From Palsa-504 sp963739135 (GTDB lineage: Bacteria > Actinomycetota > Actinomycetes > Streptosporangiales > Streptosporangiaceae), in assembly GCA_963739135.1 (NCBI GenBank), contig CAVTZG010000020.1, positions 1-64,000 of the forward strand: a stretch of DNA of 64,000 nt, read 5' to 3'. Below, piece after piece: positions 43,196 through 51,770 of the stretch (its first letter is position 1; each line of letters opens with the position of its first letter). The notes below the pieces were generated by a model that was not told the origin of the DNA, ran no database searches, and saw only the letters and a list, made by a program, of their open reading frames with translations. A program made the translations under genes and the position numbers.

Positions 43196-43576
43196 CCAGG
43201 GCGGCGGATACTCCGGCTGTTACCGTCGTGATCAGTGGCCGCGACCAACCAGTCCCGGCCTCGTCAGTTTGTCGTCAGCGTCCATTGCCGATCGCCGGAT
43301 TCCGATGCCGCACATAGCCAATATCTCTCAGTGCCGACCGACCGCCCAGTGCTGAGCACGGTTGCAAACACAACGCGGTTCAGACGGCAACTGCCGAATT
43401 GATGCGCTGACCGTGCGTACTCTTCTGACGCATTGCGGGCTTAGGCCGGCAGCTGGACCGGGTCTGCTTCCTAGCCTTCTTGAATGAATCGTCCCTGGTT
43501 GGGTGGGGGTTTCCTTCCTGTCGGGACGGTCTCGGTGCCGGGTAGTCTTCCGCTAGTCGTGTCCTTGCCGCGGCGG
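43196..43576. other. Spacer between DUF6325-like gene and RraA-like gene
   Basis: About 380 bp between convergent genes. No gene; no strong hairpin found. Confidence 0.4.
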
Positions 43577-44257
43577 TTACGCATCGAATGAGAGCAAGCT
43601 GGCCTTGCCGGCGCGCAGGTTCTTGACATGCTCGTCGAAGTTGAGCTTGTCGAACAGGGAGACGCCTTCGGCTATCGAAGAACATAGTGCGTCCTCGGTG
43701 AGCTGAATGGCCTCGGCCTTATCGATGGCGGCCGCCATTTCCGCTTCGGTGGCGACGACGATTCCGTCGTCGTCACCCAGCAGGATGTCACCGGGGTTGA
43801 CCGTGACGTTATCGAGCAGCACGGGCACGTTGACCTCGGGCATGACCATGGCGCTGGCCGCCCGCGGCGTCGCTCCGCGCGCGTATATCGGCATGGTCAT
43901 TCGTTTCAAAGTCGCGGTGTCGCGGCAGAAGCCGTCGATGACGATGCCAGCCATGCCCCGGCGCGCTGCCTCGCTGGCAAACAGTTCTCCGGCGACGGCG
44001 TGCTGCGATCCCGCGGCGGCCACGACCAGCACGTCACCGGGACCGCCATGCTGCAGCGCGCCGAGGACCGACAGCAGATCGTCGCGCGCGTTCGCCGTGA
44101 CAGCGCGTCCGAGCAGCCGACTGCGGGCTGAGACCGGCCTGATAGCTGCGGGCAGCACGCGCAGCGACTTGTTCGCGTCGGACACGGTCGATGCGTCCAG
44201 CCGTTCCAGCCGGGACAGCAGGCTCAGGCCATCACGCGGCGAGCTCGATGCAGACAT
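43577..44257 (-). CDS. RraA family/4-hydroxy-4-methyl-2-oxoglutarate aldolase-like protein
   Basis: A 226-residue protein of the RraA fold. Visible: LDASTVSDANKS near the N-terminus, LLGRAVTA, GDVLVVAAAGSQHAVAGELFA and RGMAGIVIDGFCRDT, which corresponds to the GxxxxGxxRD aldolase/RraA signature with Arg and Asp, then the late GDDDGIVVA. In aldolase members the RD pair binds metal and substrate. Here a Cys precedes RD. It may cleave a 2-oxo acid or act as a regulator; context gives no decision. Confidence 0.88.
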   Translation of the reverse strand: MSASSSPRDGLSLLSRLERLDASTVSDANKSLRVLPAAIRPVSARSRLLGRAVTANARDDLLSVLGALQHGGPGDVLVVAAAGSQHAVAGELFASEAARRGMAGIVIDGFCRDTATLKRMTMPIYARGATPRAASAMVMPEVNVPVLLDNVTVNPGDILLGDDDGIVVATEAEMAAAIDKAEAIQLTEDALCSSIAEGVSLFDKLNFDEHVKNLRAGKASLLSFDA

Positions 44258-44680
44258 CGGACGGTCCTTACCAGTACACGATCGGCACCATGGCGCGAGA
44301 CGCCCGGTTCAAGGGTGCCGGCCAGGACAGCGAACAGACCATCCAGCGCTCTGGCCAGCGTGCACAGCGTATCCGGGCCCGGGCCGGGCGGCCACTTCCG
44401 GCCTGGGAATAGTCCTTGGTGCGACCGGGCCGGCGGCTTCACGAGATGCTGGCGGCGGTTCCCTGGCCCTGCCATCACGTGCCTGTGGTACGGGCCCTTC
44501 AGTATCCGGCCCGACCGCGCTGGGAATACTCCGGCGGCAGGCTGTCCGCCACGGTCAGCGCGCCGGACGGTCACGGGATGATTCTGATCGAGAGATGCGT
44601 TCACATAAAGGACACGACATGTCGTGTTATTTATGGAGCATGGGTCCTTGGAGAGCTCCGGGCCTTGAGAGGTGAGCGTG
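44258..44680. other. Spacer with large interrupted palindrome
   Basis: About 420 bp between divergent genes; contains the palindromic site at 44604-44635. No gene. Confidence 0.45.
44604..44635. promoter_or_regulatory. 32-bp interrupted palindrome
   Basis: The centre ACACGACATGTCGTGT (44612-44627) is a perfect 16-bp palindrome. Exactly symmetric outer arms CATAAA (44604-44609) and TTTATG (44630-44635) flank it after two unmatched bases each. It lies 46 bp upstream of the ATG of the membrane protein gene at 44681, so a repressor or activator dimer site at that promoter is likely. Confidence 0.6.
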
Positions 44681-45046
44681 ATGACCGGTTGGTACGCGGA
44701 GCGGACGCCGGACAGGTCGGCCAAGACCGTAGTCGCCGTGACGCTGCTCGCGCTGCTGCTGGTGGCGGCCGTGCCGGTGGCGCTGCTGGCCGGAGTGGTC
44801 ATAATACTGCTGGGACACGTTGTCGGCGGGCTCGCACTGTTCGGCGGCTCGATCCTCGCCGCCGCCATAGCTGTCGTGCTCGCGGGAATGAGCGGGATGC
44901 GGCACCTGCGCAAGCTGCTCTCCGGGCGCAGCTTCCGTGTCATGCAACTGGACGGCAGCCAGTACACCGACGTCGCCGAACCAGAGGGCAGCGATTACAC
45001 CAACGTCGTGCAGCTGGACCGCAGCGAGTACACCGAAGTTCGCTGA
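44681..45046 (+). CDS. Small membrane protein with C-terminal 11-residue repeats
   Basis: A 121-residue protein. Two hydrophobic helices (about residues 14-40 and 45-70: TLLALLLVAAVPVALLAGVV and GGLALFGGSILAAAIAVVLA) are joined by a short turn. The cytosolic or external tail contains three near-repeats of 11 residues: DGSQYTDVAEP, EGSDYTNVVQL and DRSEYTEV. Tyr/Thr and acidic residues recur in register, which suggests a binding or modification surface. GAGAGG precedes the start. Function unknown. Confidence 0.7.
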   Translation: MTGWYAERTPDRSAKTVVAVTLLALLLVAAVPVALLAGVVIILLGHVVGGLALFGGSILAAAIAVVLAGMSGMRHLRKLLSGRSFRVMQLDGSQYTDVAEPEGSDYTNVVQLDRSEYTEVR

Positions 45047-45140
45047 CCTGACCCTTCCCGTTGTTGCGTATATTTCGGGCCGGATATCGGCGGCGGATTC
45101 AATTAGTAGTCACAACGGCGAACTGGGCCGGGATTCGTCG

Positions 45141-45162
45141 GCCATTGGCCCGGGCCAATGGC
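45141..45162. terminator. Perfect 22-bp palindrome
   Basis: GCCATTGGCC followed by CG and GGCCAATGGC is fully self-complementary. About 95 bp after the membrane protein stop, it may terminate that transcript, or serve as a symmetric protein-binding site since it lacks a loop. Confidence 0.45.
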
Positions 45163-45375
45163 GTACCCGTGGGTGGAGCTCGCCGGTGACCGTGCACGGT
45201 ACGTCGCCCAGGAAAGACCGGCCGTGAGCTGGCTGATCTGGTCGTAGTACCCGATCCGGTGCTGACCGATCAGAATTGGCCGTTATGCGGCGTCATTTCC
45301 ACTAATGCCGCAGCTGCGGTCCACTAAATGGCTCGAACGAAACCTGCGTAGTGACAGGAGGGCTCAGGTTGTGCG

Positions 45376-45597
45376 GGCTGTTCCGATGGCCAGGTCGAGG
45401 GCCTGGTCGAGGCTCAGCAGCGGGTGGACCGGCGGTTCAACCGGGCCCGATATGACGCCGACCAGACCGTGGCCGCGTTCGCGGCCCACCTGAAAAACGC
45501 GGTCGACCTGGACACCATCTGCGAGGACCTGGCCCGCGTCGTTCAGACAGCGCTGGAACCCGCCCACGTCTCGGTGTGGACCACCCGGCACGAATGA
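45376..45597 (+). pseudogene. Sensor kinase-like C-terminal remnant
   Basis: The frame reads VDRRFNRARYDADQTVAAFA, then a helix AHLKNAVDLDTICEDLARVV and ends ALEPAHVSVWTTRHE before a stop. This is a frequent C-terminal module of actinobacterial multi-pass sensor proteins (VDRRFNRxRYDA...VSVWLR). The membrane part is missing here; a matching segment lies at 49030-49335 on the other strand. Confidence 0.6.
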
Positions 45598-45690
45598 GAT
45601 CAGCCACGCGCCTTACATCTCGGCCGCGGCGCTCGCTGAACTGGCGGGGAGACACACTGAGGCTAGCCAGGAGCGCCAAGGAGGGTGCAG

Positions 45691-47241
45691 TTGGCGGGGA
45701 ATGAGGGTCGAGGGAATGGCTCGGTGCGGCTGGCTTCGGCCGCCGGTCGTTGGGTGCTGGCGGTGGCAGTGCTGGGCGAGGCGATGATTCTGCTGGAGGC
45801 GACGGTTGTCAACGTGGCGTTGCCGACGATCGGCCGTGATCTCGGCGCGGGCGTCGCGGGGTTGCAGTGGACGCTGAACGGCTATGTGCTTACGCTCGCG
45901 GCGCTTGTCTTGGTGGGCGGTTCGCTCAGCGATATCTACGGCCGGCGTCGCATATTCATCCTGGGGGTGGTGGTCTTCGTGGCCGCGTCGGCGCTTTGCG
46001 CGGCCGCCCCGACGATCGAGCTGCTCATTGTTGCCCGGTTCGTTCAGGGGATTGGGGGGGCTCTCCTTACACCAGGGAGCCTTGCGATCATCGACGCGGT
46101 CTTTCATCCCGATGATCGCACCCGGGCGATCGGTGCGTGGGCAGGTCTGGGTGCGGTCGCGGGCGCGATTGGCCCCCCCGTCGGCGGGTACCTGACCGAC
46201 GCGGTGTCGTGGCGCGCGGTCTTCCTGATCAATCTTCCGCTGGGGGTTTTTGTCGTCGTAGCCGCGGTTCTCCATGTGCCAGAGACCCGGGACCCGACGC
46301 GTGCTGGCGGCCTGGATCTGCGCGGCGCCGCGCTCGCCACGCTGGCCATCGCAGGTGTGTGCTTTGCGCTGATCGAGGCGTCCGGGGGCCTGACACCAGC
46401 GGTGATTGCCGCCTCGGCCGTCGGCCTGGCCGCCGCAGCTGCCTTTGTCGCCGTTGAGCGGCGGGCCAGGCACCCCATGCTTCCACTGGAGTTGTTCCGC
46501 TCCCGCCAGTTCGCCAGCGCCAACCTGCTCGCGCTGGTCACCTACGCGGCGCTCGGCGGCGTGATCTTCCTGTTCGTCGCGTTCCTGCAGATCACACTCG
46601 GCTACACCGCACTTCAAGCCGGTGCCGCCACACTGCCGATCACCGTGCTGCTACTGACCCTCTCCACCCCATCGGGGGCGATCGCCCAGCGAATCGGCCC
46701 GCGGATCCCGCTGACGATCGGAGCTGTCCTGGCCGGTGCGGGACTGCTGCTGATGGCACAGATCCACCCCGGCGACAGGTACCTCCCCGCGGTGTTGCCC
46801 TCGCTGATCGTATTCGGGGTCGGTCTTGCCGCGCTGATTACCCCGATCACCGCGACGGTCCTGGCGAGCGTCGATTCACGGCACTCCGGGATCGCTTCCG
46901 CCGTTAACAACGCCCTCTCGCGCCTCGGTCAAATGATCGCGGTTGCCGCCCTTCCCCTGGCCGCGGGGCTTTCCGGCTCCGCCTTCGAGGACCCGGCCAG
47001 AATGGCAGCCGGCTTCCCGGTCGCCATGACCGTTGCCGCGGGGGCGTCTTTCGCAGCCGCGCTGCTCGCCTGGACCACGATCAGCAACGACGTCCTGAGC
47101 CGATCGGGTACGGGCACCCAGCAAGTACCAAAGGAACTCCCGCCGTCCCTCAAGCGACACTGCCCGGTGGCCGGCACCCCGCTTGCTGCGTCCCTGGATC
47201 AGACCCCCACCGCGGTCGCCGGCGAAAATGAAACTAGTTGA
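45691..47241 (+). CDS. MFS transporter, DHA2 (EmrB/QacA-like) drug exporter
   Basis: A 516-residue inner-membrane proton antiporter with 14 predicted helices. Motif C-like LEATVVNVALPTIGRDL, motif A GGSLSDIYGRRRIFILGV, RFVQGIGGALLTPGSLAII and GPPVGGYLTDAVSWRAVFLI are all present. TTG 45691 is chosen over GTG 45685 because AAGGAGG ends six bases before the TTG and abuts the GTG. The C-terminal 40 residues are hydrophilic. It probably exports small toxic compounds; no regulator gene is adjacent. Confidence 0.92.
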   Translation: MAGNEGRGNGSVRLASAAGRWVLAVAVLGEAMILLEATVVNVALPTIGRDLGAGVAGLQWTLNGYVLTLAALVLVGGSLSDIYGRRRIFILGVVVFVAASALCAAAPTIELLIVARFVQGIGGALLTPGSLAIIDAVFHPDDRTRAIGAWAGLGAVAGAIGPPVGGYLTDAVSWRAVFLINLPLGVFVVVAAVLHVPETRDPTRAGGLDLRGAALATLAIAGVCFALIEASGGLTPAVIAASAVGLAAAAAFVAVERRARHPMLPLELFRSRQFASANLLALVTYAALGGVIFLFVAFLQITLGYTALQAGAATLPITVLLLTLSTPSGAIAQRIGPRIPLTIGAVLAGAGLLLMAQIHPGDRYLPAVLPSLIVFGVGLAALITPITATVLASVDSRHSGIASAVNNALSRLGQMIAVAALPLAAGLSGSAFEDPARMAAGFPVAMTVAAGASFAAALLAWTTISNDVLSRSGTGTQQVPKELPPSLKRHCPVAGTPLAASLDQTPTAVAGENETS

Positions 47242-47976
47242 GCCGCATCCGCTGGGCTCGCGAGCTCACTGCGCCGGAACAGGTGCGACTTGCCGGTGGC
47301 GCGTGCCTTGGGCCGACCGCCGCGCAGATCGGGGTTGATCTGTGCGCGGGTCCGCAGCCGGCGCTGGCGCGACCTGCCCCGGGCAAGGCTGGATCGTGAT
47401 GTTCAGCGCAGCTTCGCCCAGGCAGGGCACGCAGGGGCATGGCAGGATCAGCCCGAGCTTGGTCTTCCAGATCGCCGCCAGGCGTTGAAGCTGGGCTGGG
47501 CTGGTGACGCGGGCGGGGTTCCCTCGACCACCACATCGAGCCCCGACCGGAACTGGTTGGCACCGGCGATTAGAACGCAGCCGGGGTTGGACTGCAGGTT
47601 CCTAGCCTCTGCTCATGGGAGCCGGCGCAGAAGTGAAGCATTCCGTCGAGCCTGACGGCCGTTAGCGGCGTGACGTGCGGCCGCCCGTCACGGCGCACAG
47701 TGGACAGCCAGAACATCTCGGAGTTCGTGGGTGGCCGGTCTTGAACAAACGCGACAGCGACGCTGGTCACGTAGCAGACCACGCCGCACGCGTGATCGAG
47801 GGCCGCCAGCAGATGCCGGCCAGGTGCCCGGCAGCCACGTCGCAGTCCCGCGCGGAGAATGCCCGCACATGCCGCTGCCAGGGGGCTCATTTACGCCCGG
47901 GCCGGAGGGGAGTAGAACTTGGTGGTGGGTGCCGGTTCTTCGGACATTGCGGCCAGGCTGAGGAAGAGAGCGCGAA
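47242..47976. other. Spacer with PNPOx-like pseudogene
   Basis: About 735 bp between the MFS gene and a hydrolase. Only the flavoprotein pseudogene at 47455-47750 is recognisable. Confidence 0.45.
47455..47750 (-). pseudogene. Pyridoxamine 5'-phosphate oxidase-like protein, frameshifted
   Basis: The minus strand first reads MFWLSTVRRDGRPHVTPLTA, then LDGMLHFCAGSHEQR, the FMN-binding strands of PNPOx-like proteins. After a one-base shift near 47610 the sequence goes on in another frame as ARNLQSNPGCVLIAGANQF, GLDVVVEGTP and AQLQRLAAIWKTKL. The second part runs on into Cys/Pro-rich sequence. It lacks a credible start and is broken. Confidence 0.65.
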
Positions 47977-48777
47977 ATGACACAACCAGGCAGGCCGGCG
48001 GTATTCGTTCATGGCCTGTGGCTGCATGCCAGCTCGTGGGGCCCGTGGCTAGAGCTGTTCCAGGAGGCGGGCTACGCACCGACAGCACCGGGCTGGCCGG
48101 GTGACTTGGACACGGTGGAGGAGGCCCGCCGGGACCCCAGCCACGTGGCGGGCAAGGGCATCGACGATGTGGTCGACCACTACGCCGGGATCATCCGCGG
48201 GCTCGAGGCCCCTCCGGTCGTCATCGGCCACTCCTTCGGCGGTCTCATCGCGCAGCGGCTGCTCGGCCAGGACCTGGCCGCTGCCGCAGTGGCGATCGAC
48301 GCCGCGCCCATCAAGGGCGTGCTCAACCTGCCTGTTTCCGCGCTGAAAGTCGCCTCGATCGCGCTGCGCAAGCCAGCCAACCGCAACCTGGCGATATCGC
48401 TCACCGCAGAACAGTTCCGGTACGGCTTCGGCAACGTGCTTTCCGAGCAGGAGTCAGCTGAGCTGTATGACCGCTGGACAGTGCCCTCGCCGGGCAAGCC
48501 ACTGTTCGAAGCCGCCCTGGCGAACTTCACCCCGCGGTCGCCAGCGAAGGTGAATACCGCCAGCAAGACCCGCGGGCCGCTGCTGCTCACGGCCGGGGGC
48601 AACGATCACACCGTACCGGCGGCCATCACGACGTCGACCCGCAAGCTCTACCACAAGTCACCGGCCATCACCGACCTCATCGAGTTCCCCGATCGCGGCC
48701 ACTCGCTGACAATCGACCACGGCTGGCGCGAGGTCGCGCAGGCAGCGCTGGACTGGCTCAGCCAGCGGTCATTCTGA
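47977..48777 (+). CDS. Alpha/beta hydrolase
   Basis: A 266-residue hydrolase. Oxyanion strand PAVFVHGLWLHASSWGPW, nucleophile elbow VVIGHSFGGLIAQRLL, acid region TAGGNDHTVPAA and catalytic His DRGHSLTIDHGW make a complete triad. It resembles the lipase/esterase-like members with a C-terminal DWLSQ helix. The ATG follows GAGGAAGAGAG. No operon partner. The physiological ester is not known. Confidence 0.9.
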   Translation: MTQPGRPAVFVHGLWLHASSWGPWLELFQEAGYAPTAPGWPGDLDTVEEARRDPSHVAGKGIDDVVDHYAGIIRGLEAPPVVIGHSFGGLIAQRLLGQDLAAAAVAIDAAPIKGVLNLPVSALKVASIALRKPANRNLAISLTAEQFRYGFGNVLSEQESAELYDRWTVPSPGKPLFEAALANFTPRSPAKVNTASKTRGPLLLTAGGNDHTVPAAITTSTRKLYHKSPAITDLIEFPDRGHSLTIDHGWREVAQAALDWLSQRSF

Positions 48778-49029
48778 TCAGCGTCAACCGAGCCGAGACA
48801 ACCCCTTCCGCAGGTCCCCGGCAGCTTGAGCATGACCCACGTGGCCGGCCAGCCGGGCCGCGGCGCAGCCGCTCACTGGGCCGCGGTCGCAGCTCCTGGC
48901 CGCTGAACGACCCGTGCCGCTGCCGGTCGCTGGCTCGCGGCGGAGGCATTCCTGGCCGACTTTGCCCCGGGCCGGCCGGTCGTGCCGGTGAGCCAGGCTC
49001 GGGCAGGTACGCGGTCAGATCCTGGCGGC

Positions 49030-49335
49030 TTACCGCTGGGCACTGTGCCGGGTTCCCGGGCCGTGCCGGTGCCTGGCCTGGGCGCGCCGGTGCCGCCGCA
49101 GCGGCTGGAACAAGGCCACCGCAATCAGCGTGAACGCGGTGACCGCGACAGGAGGAGAGAAGCTGGCAATCTGCACCGCCAGCTGCAGCAGGGCCGCGCC
49201 GGCAGCGCAGATCATGACCGCAGCGGCCGCGTAATTCGCCGCCCGCCGAACCACGTCGCACACCTTGGCGCGCACCCTGGCCATGACGGGCAGCCATGCC
49301 GCCTTCGCGTTCTCCCGGATAACGATGGCAGCCAT
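49030..49335 (-). CDS. Small membrane ORF, part resembling a sensor-kinase membrane segment
   Basis: A 101-residue frame with a strong GGGGAGG site five bases before ATG 49335. It has an N-terminal amphipathic helix, then two hydrophobic helices (AANYAAAAVMICAAGAALL and VAVTAFTLIAVALF) and a basic tail. The stretch SFSPPVAVTAFTLIAVALFQ then PLRRHRR is the piece that precedes VDRRFNRARYD in actinobacterial sensor proteins, whose continuation lies at 45376-45597. It may be a chimera or an independent small membrane protein. Confidence 0.45.
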   Translation of the reverse strand: MAAIVIRENAKAAWLPVMARVRAKVCDVVRRAANYAAAAVMICAAGAALLQLAVQIASFSPPVAVTAFTLIAVALFQPLRRHRRAQARHRHGPGTRHSAQR

Positions 49336-49751
49336 TTCGCCTCCCCGGCCCCTGAACGCCGACGCGTCCTACCAGGGCGGAGCGCCAACAGCCAGCCCTG
49401 ATACATCCGCATCCACGCCCAGTCTGGGACATCAAACCCCGTCCATTCTTCCGGGCACGGGCCAGGTGCCGCGCACGGTATCCAGACCCCGTGGCACGTG
49501 GTGACAGCGGGCGCGGCCGCGTCTCGCGGCACCGCCATCGTGACCAGGCGCAGCTGAGGCCTTGGCGGCACGGCCGATGGGCGCGTGTGATCCTTCACAG
49601 ATCGGGTGACCTGTGTGCCCGCCGCCACGGGCGCGGACAACTTGGTCCATCGACGTTGGGCAGCCGATGAGGGAGCATGTGTCAACGGCTGCGGTGACCG
49701 CGCTCGGCGGGGATCCGGGCCGAGCCGTGCTGAGCTGAGGAGGCGTCAGAC
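49336..49751. other. Spacer upstream of the P450 gene
   Basis: About 415 bp. A minus-strand frame around 49380-49545 reads a Trp-rich stretch (GVWIPCAAPGPCPEEW, FDVPDWAWMRMYQGWL), which looks protein-like, but I recognise no family and the frame overlaps the upstream start region. The P450 promoter lies at the right end. Confidence 0.4.
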
Positions 49752-50918
49752 ATGACGGTTCAGCTGCCCTTTGACCAGGCTCATCCACTGGATGTAGCGC
49801 CAATGCTCCGCCAGCTGCAGCAAGATGGCGTGGTCCACCGGGTCCGGACCGCGGTGGGCGACCAGGCCTGGCTGGTTACCGGCTATGAGGAGGTACGCCG
49901 TCTGCTGGCCGATGATCGGCTTGGCCGCTCCCACCCCGACCCGGCCAAGGCTGCCCGGCTGGGGCAGTCGGTGTTGTTCGGCGGGCCGATGGGCAACTAC
50001 GAGACCGAGCAGGCCGACAACGCCCGGCTGCGCTCACTGCTGCAGCCGCATTTCTCACCCAGGCGGATGCGGGCACTGCGGCCCCGGGTGGAAAAACTGA
50101 CCGCGGGCCTGCTCGATGACCTGGCTGCGCACGGATCGCCCGCGGATCTGCACCGGGCACTGGCGCTGCCGCTGCCCATCCAGGTCATCTGCGAGCTGCT
50201 CGGCGTGCCGTATGCCGACCGCGACCAATTCCGCGCCTGGAGTGAGGCCGTCGGAGATTCTCGTGACCGGGCCCGTTCCGAGCAAGGGCTGGGTGAGCTG
50301 TTCGTCTACGGCCAGCAGCTGGTCGCGCGCAAGCGCAACCAGCCGGGTGACGACTTCATCTCCCGGCTGTGCGCCGACGGTCTCGGTGATGACGAGATCG
50401 CGATGCTGTCGATGGCCCTGCTGTTCGCCGGTCACGAGACGACGGTAGTGGCGATCGGCATGGGCGCCCTGTGCCTGCTGGCCAATCCAGGCCAGCAGCA
50501 GGCTCTGATCGATGATCCGGGCCGGATCACCGCTGCGGTGGAGGAGATATTGCGTGCCCCGGGCCGCAGCGGCGGCGGCATTCCCCGCTACGCCCGTACC
50601 GACCTGCAGATCGGAGAGGTCACCGTGCACGCGGGCGACCTGGTGCTGCTGGACACGCGCGCCGCCAGCCACGATCTCGCGGTCTTTCCCAGCCCCGATC
50701 GCTTCGACATCGCCCGCGAAGGGCCGGCCCATCTCTCGTTCGGGCACGGCGCCCACTACTGCCTCGGCGCCCCGCTCGCCCGGATCGAACTGAATGCGGT
50801 CTTCTCCCAGCTGCCGGCGCGCTTTCCCGCGATGCGGCTCGCAGTCCCGCTCGAGCAACTTCGGATGCGTTCCGGTTCGGTGACCGGCGGTCTGACCAAA
50901 CTGCCAGTGGAATGGTAG
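49752..50918 (+). CDS. Cytochrome P450 monooxygenase
   Basis: A 388-residue soluble bacterial P450. The I-helix oxygen-binding motif is LLFAGHETTVV, the K-helix ExxR is EEILR, and the heme loop is LSFGHGAHYCLGAPLARIE with the Cys thiolate. Length is typical of class I enzymes needing a ferredoxin partner; none is encoded nearby. GAGGAGG precedes ATG 49752. It heads a run of redox and ligase genes that may form a small biosynthetic cluster. The reaction is presumably a hydroxylation or coupling on a small hydrophobic substrate. Confidence 0.95.
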   Translation: MTVQLPFDQAHPLDVAPMLRQLQQDGVVHRVRTAVGDQAWLVTGYEEVRRLLADDRLGRSHPDPAKAARLGQSVLFGGPMGNYETEQADNARLRSLLQPHFSPRRMRALRPRVEKLTAGLLDDLAAHGSPADLHRALALPLPIQVICELLGVPYADRDQFRAWSEAVGDSRDRARSEQGLGELFVYGQQLVARKRNQPGDDFISRLCADGLGDDEIAMLSMALLFAGHETTVVAIGMGALCLLANPGQQQALIDDPGRITAAVEEILRAPGRSGGGIPRYARTDLQIGEVTVHAGDLVLLDTRAASHDLAVFPSPDRFDIAREGPAHLSFGHGAHYCLGAPLARIELNAVFSQLPARFPAMRLAVPLEQLRMRSGSVTGGLTKLPVEW

Positions 50919-51768
50919 AGCCCGGAAACAAAGCGGCCGCGCACCGCCAGGACGGTAATCCGAAGCTGGTCGCGCCGCCGTCAAGGACCAGCGGATGCGC
51001 GTTGACATAGCTGGATTCGCTGGACAGCAGCCACACCGTGGCGTAGGCCACCTCCCAGGCTGTCGCCTGCCGGCCGAACGGCAGGCTTCGCGCGGTCCGG
51101 CCCGGGTTGCGCCGCGACGCCTCCCGCCCGAGCGGCGTGTCCACCAGGCTCGGCACCACGAGGTTGGCCCGGATTCCCCGGGCCATTCCCTCCCGCGCGA
51201 CCTGCCGGCACACGGCGGCCAGGGCCGCCTTCGACGCGTCATACGCCGGGATTCCGGTCGCCGCCCGCAGGCTCGCCGCCGAGCTGATGAACACGATCGC
51301 CGAACCGGCATCCAGCATCGGCAGCGCGGCCGCGGCCACCAGAAAGTGCGCCCTGGTATTGACTGCGAACGTCTCGTCCCACTGGGCGGCGGTCGTCCCG
51401 GCCATCCCTCGCCCCAGCCCGAAACCGACGTTCAGCACCAGGCCGTCAAGGCCGCCCAGCGCCGCCGCCGATTCCGCGACCACCGACGCGCACGCCTCCG
51501 GTGATGCCACGTCGGCCAGCACGACCGCGGCGATCTGCCCTTCGGCACGGACCGGGGCCGCGGTCGCCTCCGCAGCGCCCGCGTCGCGGTCCGCGCAGGC
51601 CACCGCCGCGCGTTCCCTGGCCGCCAGCAGCGAGATGGCCCGGCCGTTGCCGACCGGCGGATCCGGTTCCGGCGACGGCCGTGTCCCGGCGCCGACCACC
51701 AGCACCCGGCGCCCGGCCAGGCGGCCGCGTCCGGGCGCGGAGCCGGTGGCTTCCGCCGGCAGCGTCAT
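50620..51768 (-). CDS. Short-chain dehydrogenase/reductase with run-on 3' end antisense to the P450 gene
   Basis: A 382-codon frame. The SDR domain fills residues 1 to about 272: glycine-rich VLVVGAGTR with GNGRAISLL, LVLNVGFGLGRG, catalytic Ser in VFISSAASLR, and YDASK for Tyr and Lys, ending AHPLVLDGGATSFG. Normal SDRs stop here. Instead the frame runs another 110 codons with Arg/Ser-rich sequence, crossing 299 bp of the convergent P450 gene in antisense. The native stop was probably lost by a rearrangement near 50950. The catalytic part is intact. ATG 51768 is two bases from the upstream stop. Confidence 0.75.
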   Translation of the reverse strand: MTLPAEATGSAPGRGRLAGRRVLVVGAGTRPSPEPDPPVGNGRAISLLAARERAAVACADRDAGAAEATAAPVRAEGQIAAVVLADVASPEACASVVAESAAALGGLDGLVLNVGFGLGRGMAGTTAAQWDETFAVNTRAHFLVAAAALPMLDAGSAIVFISSAASLRAATGIPAYDASKAALAAVCRQVAREGMARGIRANLVVPSLVDTPLGREASRRNPGRTARSLPFGRQATAWEVAYATVWLLSSESSYVNAHPLVLDGGATSFGLPSWRCAAALFPGSTIPLAVWSDRRSPNRNASEVARAGLRAASRESAPAAGRRPHSVRSGRAGRRGSSGRRARTRDGPALRGRCRSDRGWERPRDRGWRRACPAAPGRPRAR

Positions 51769-51770
51769 GA

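Larger units (their letters stand above)
45047..45690. other. Spacer with perfect palindrome and sensor-kinase trace
   Basis: About 640 bp. Holds the 22-bp palindrome at 45141-45162 and the sensor-protein remnant at 45376-45597; otherwise empty. Confidence 0.45.
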
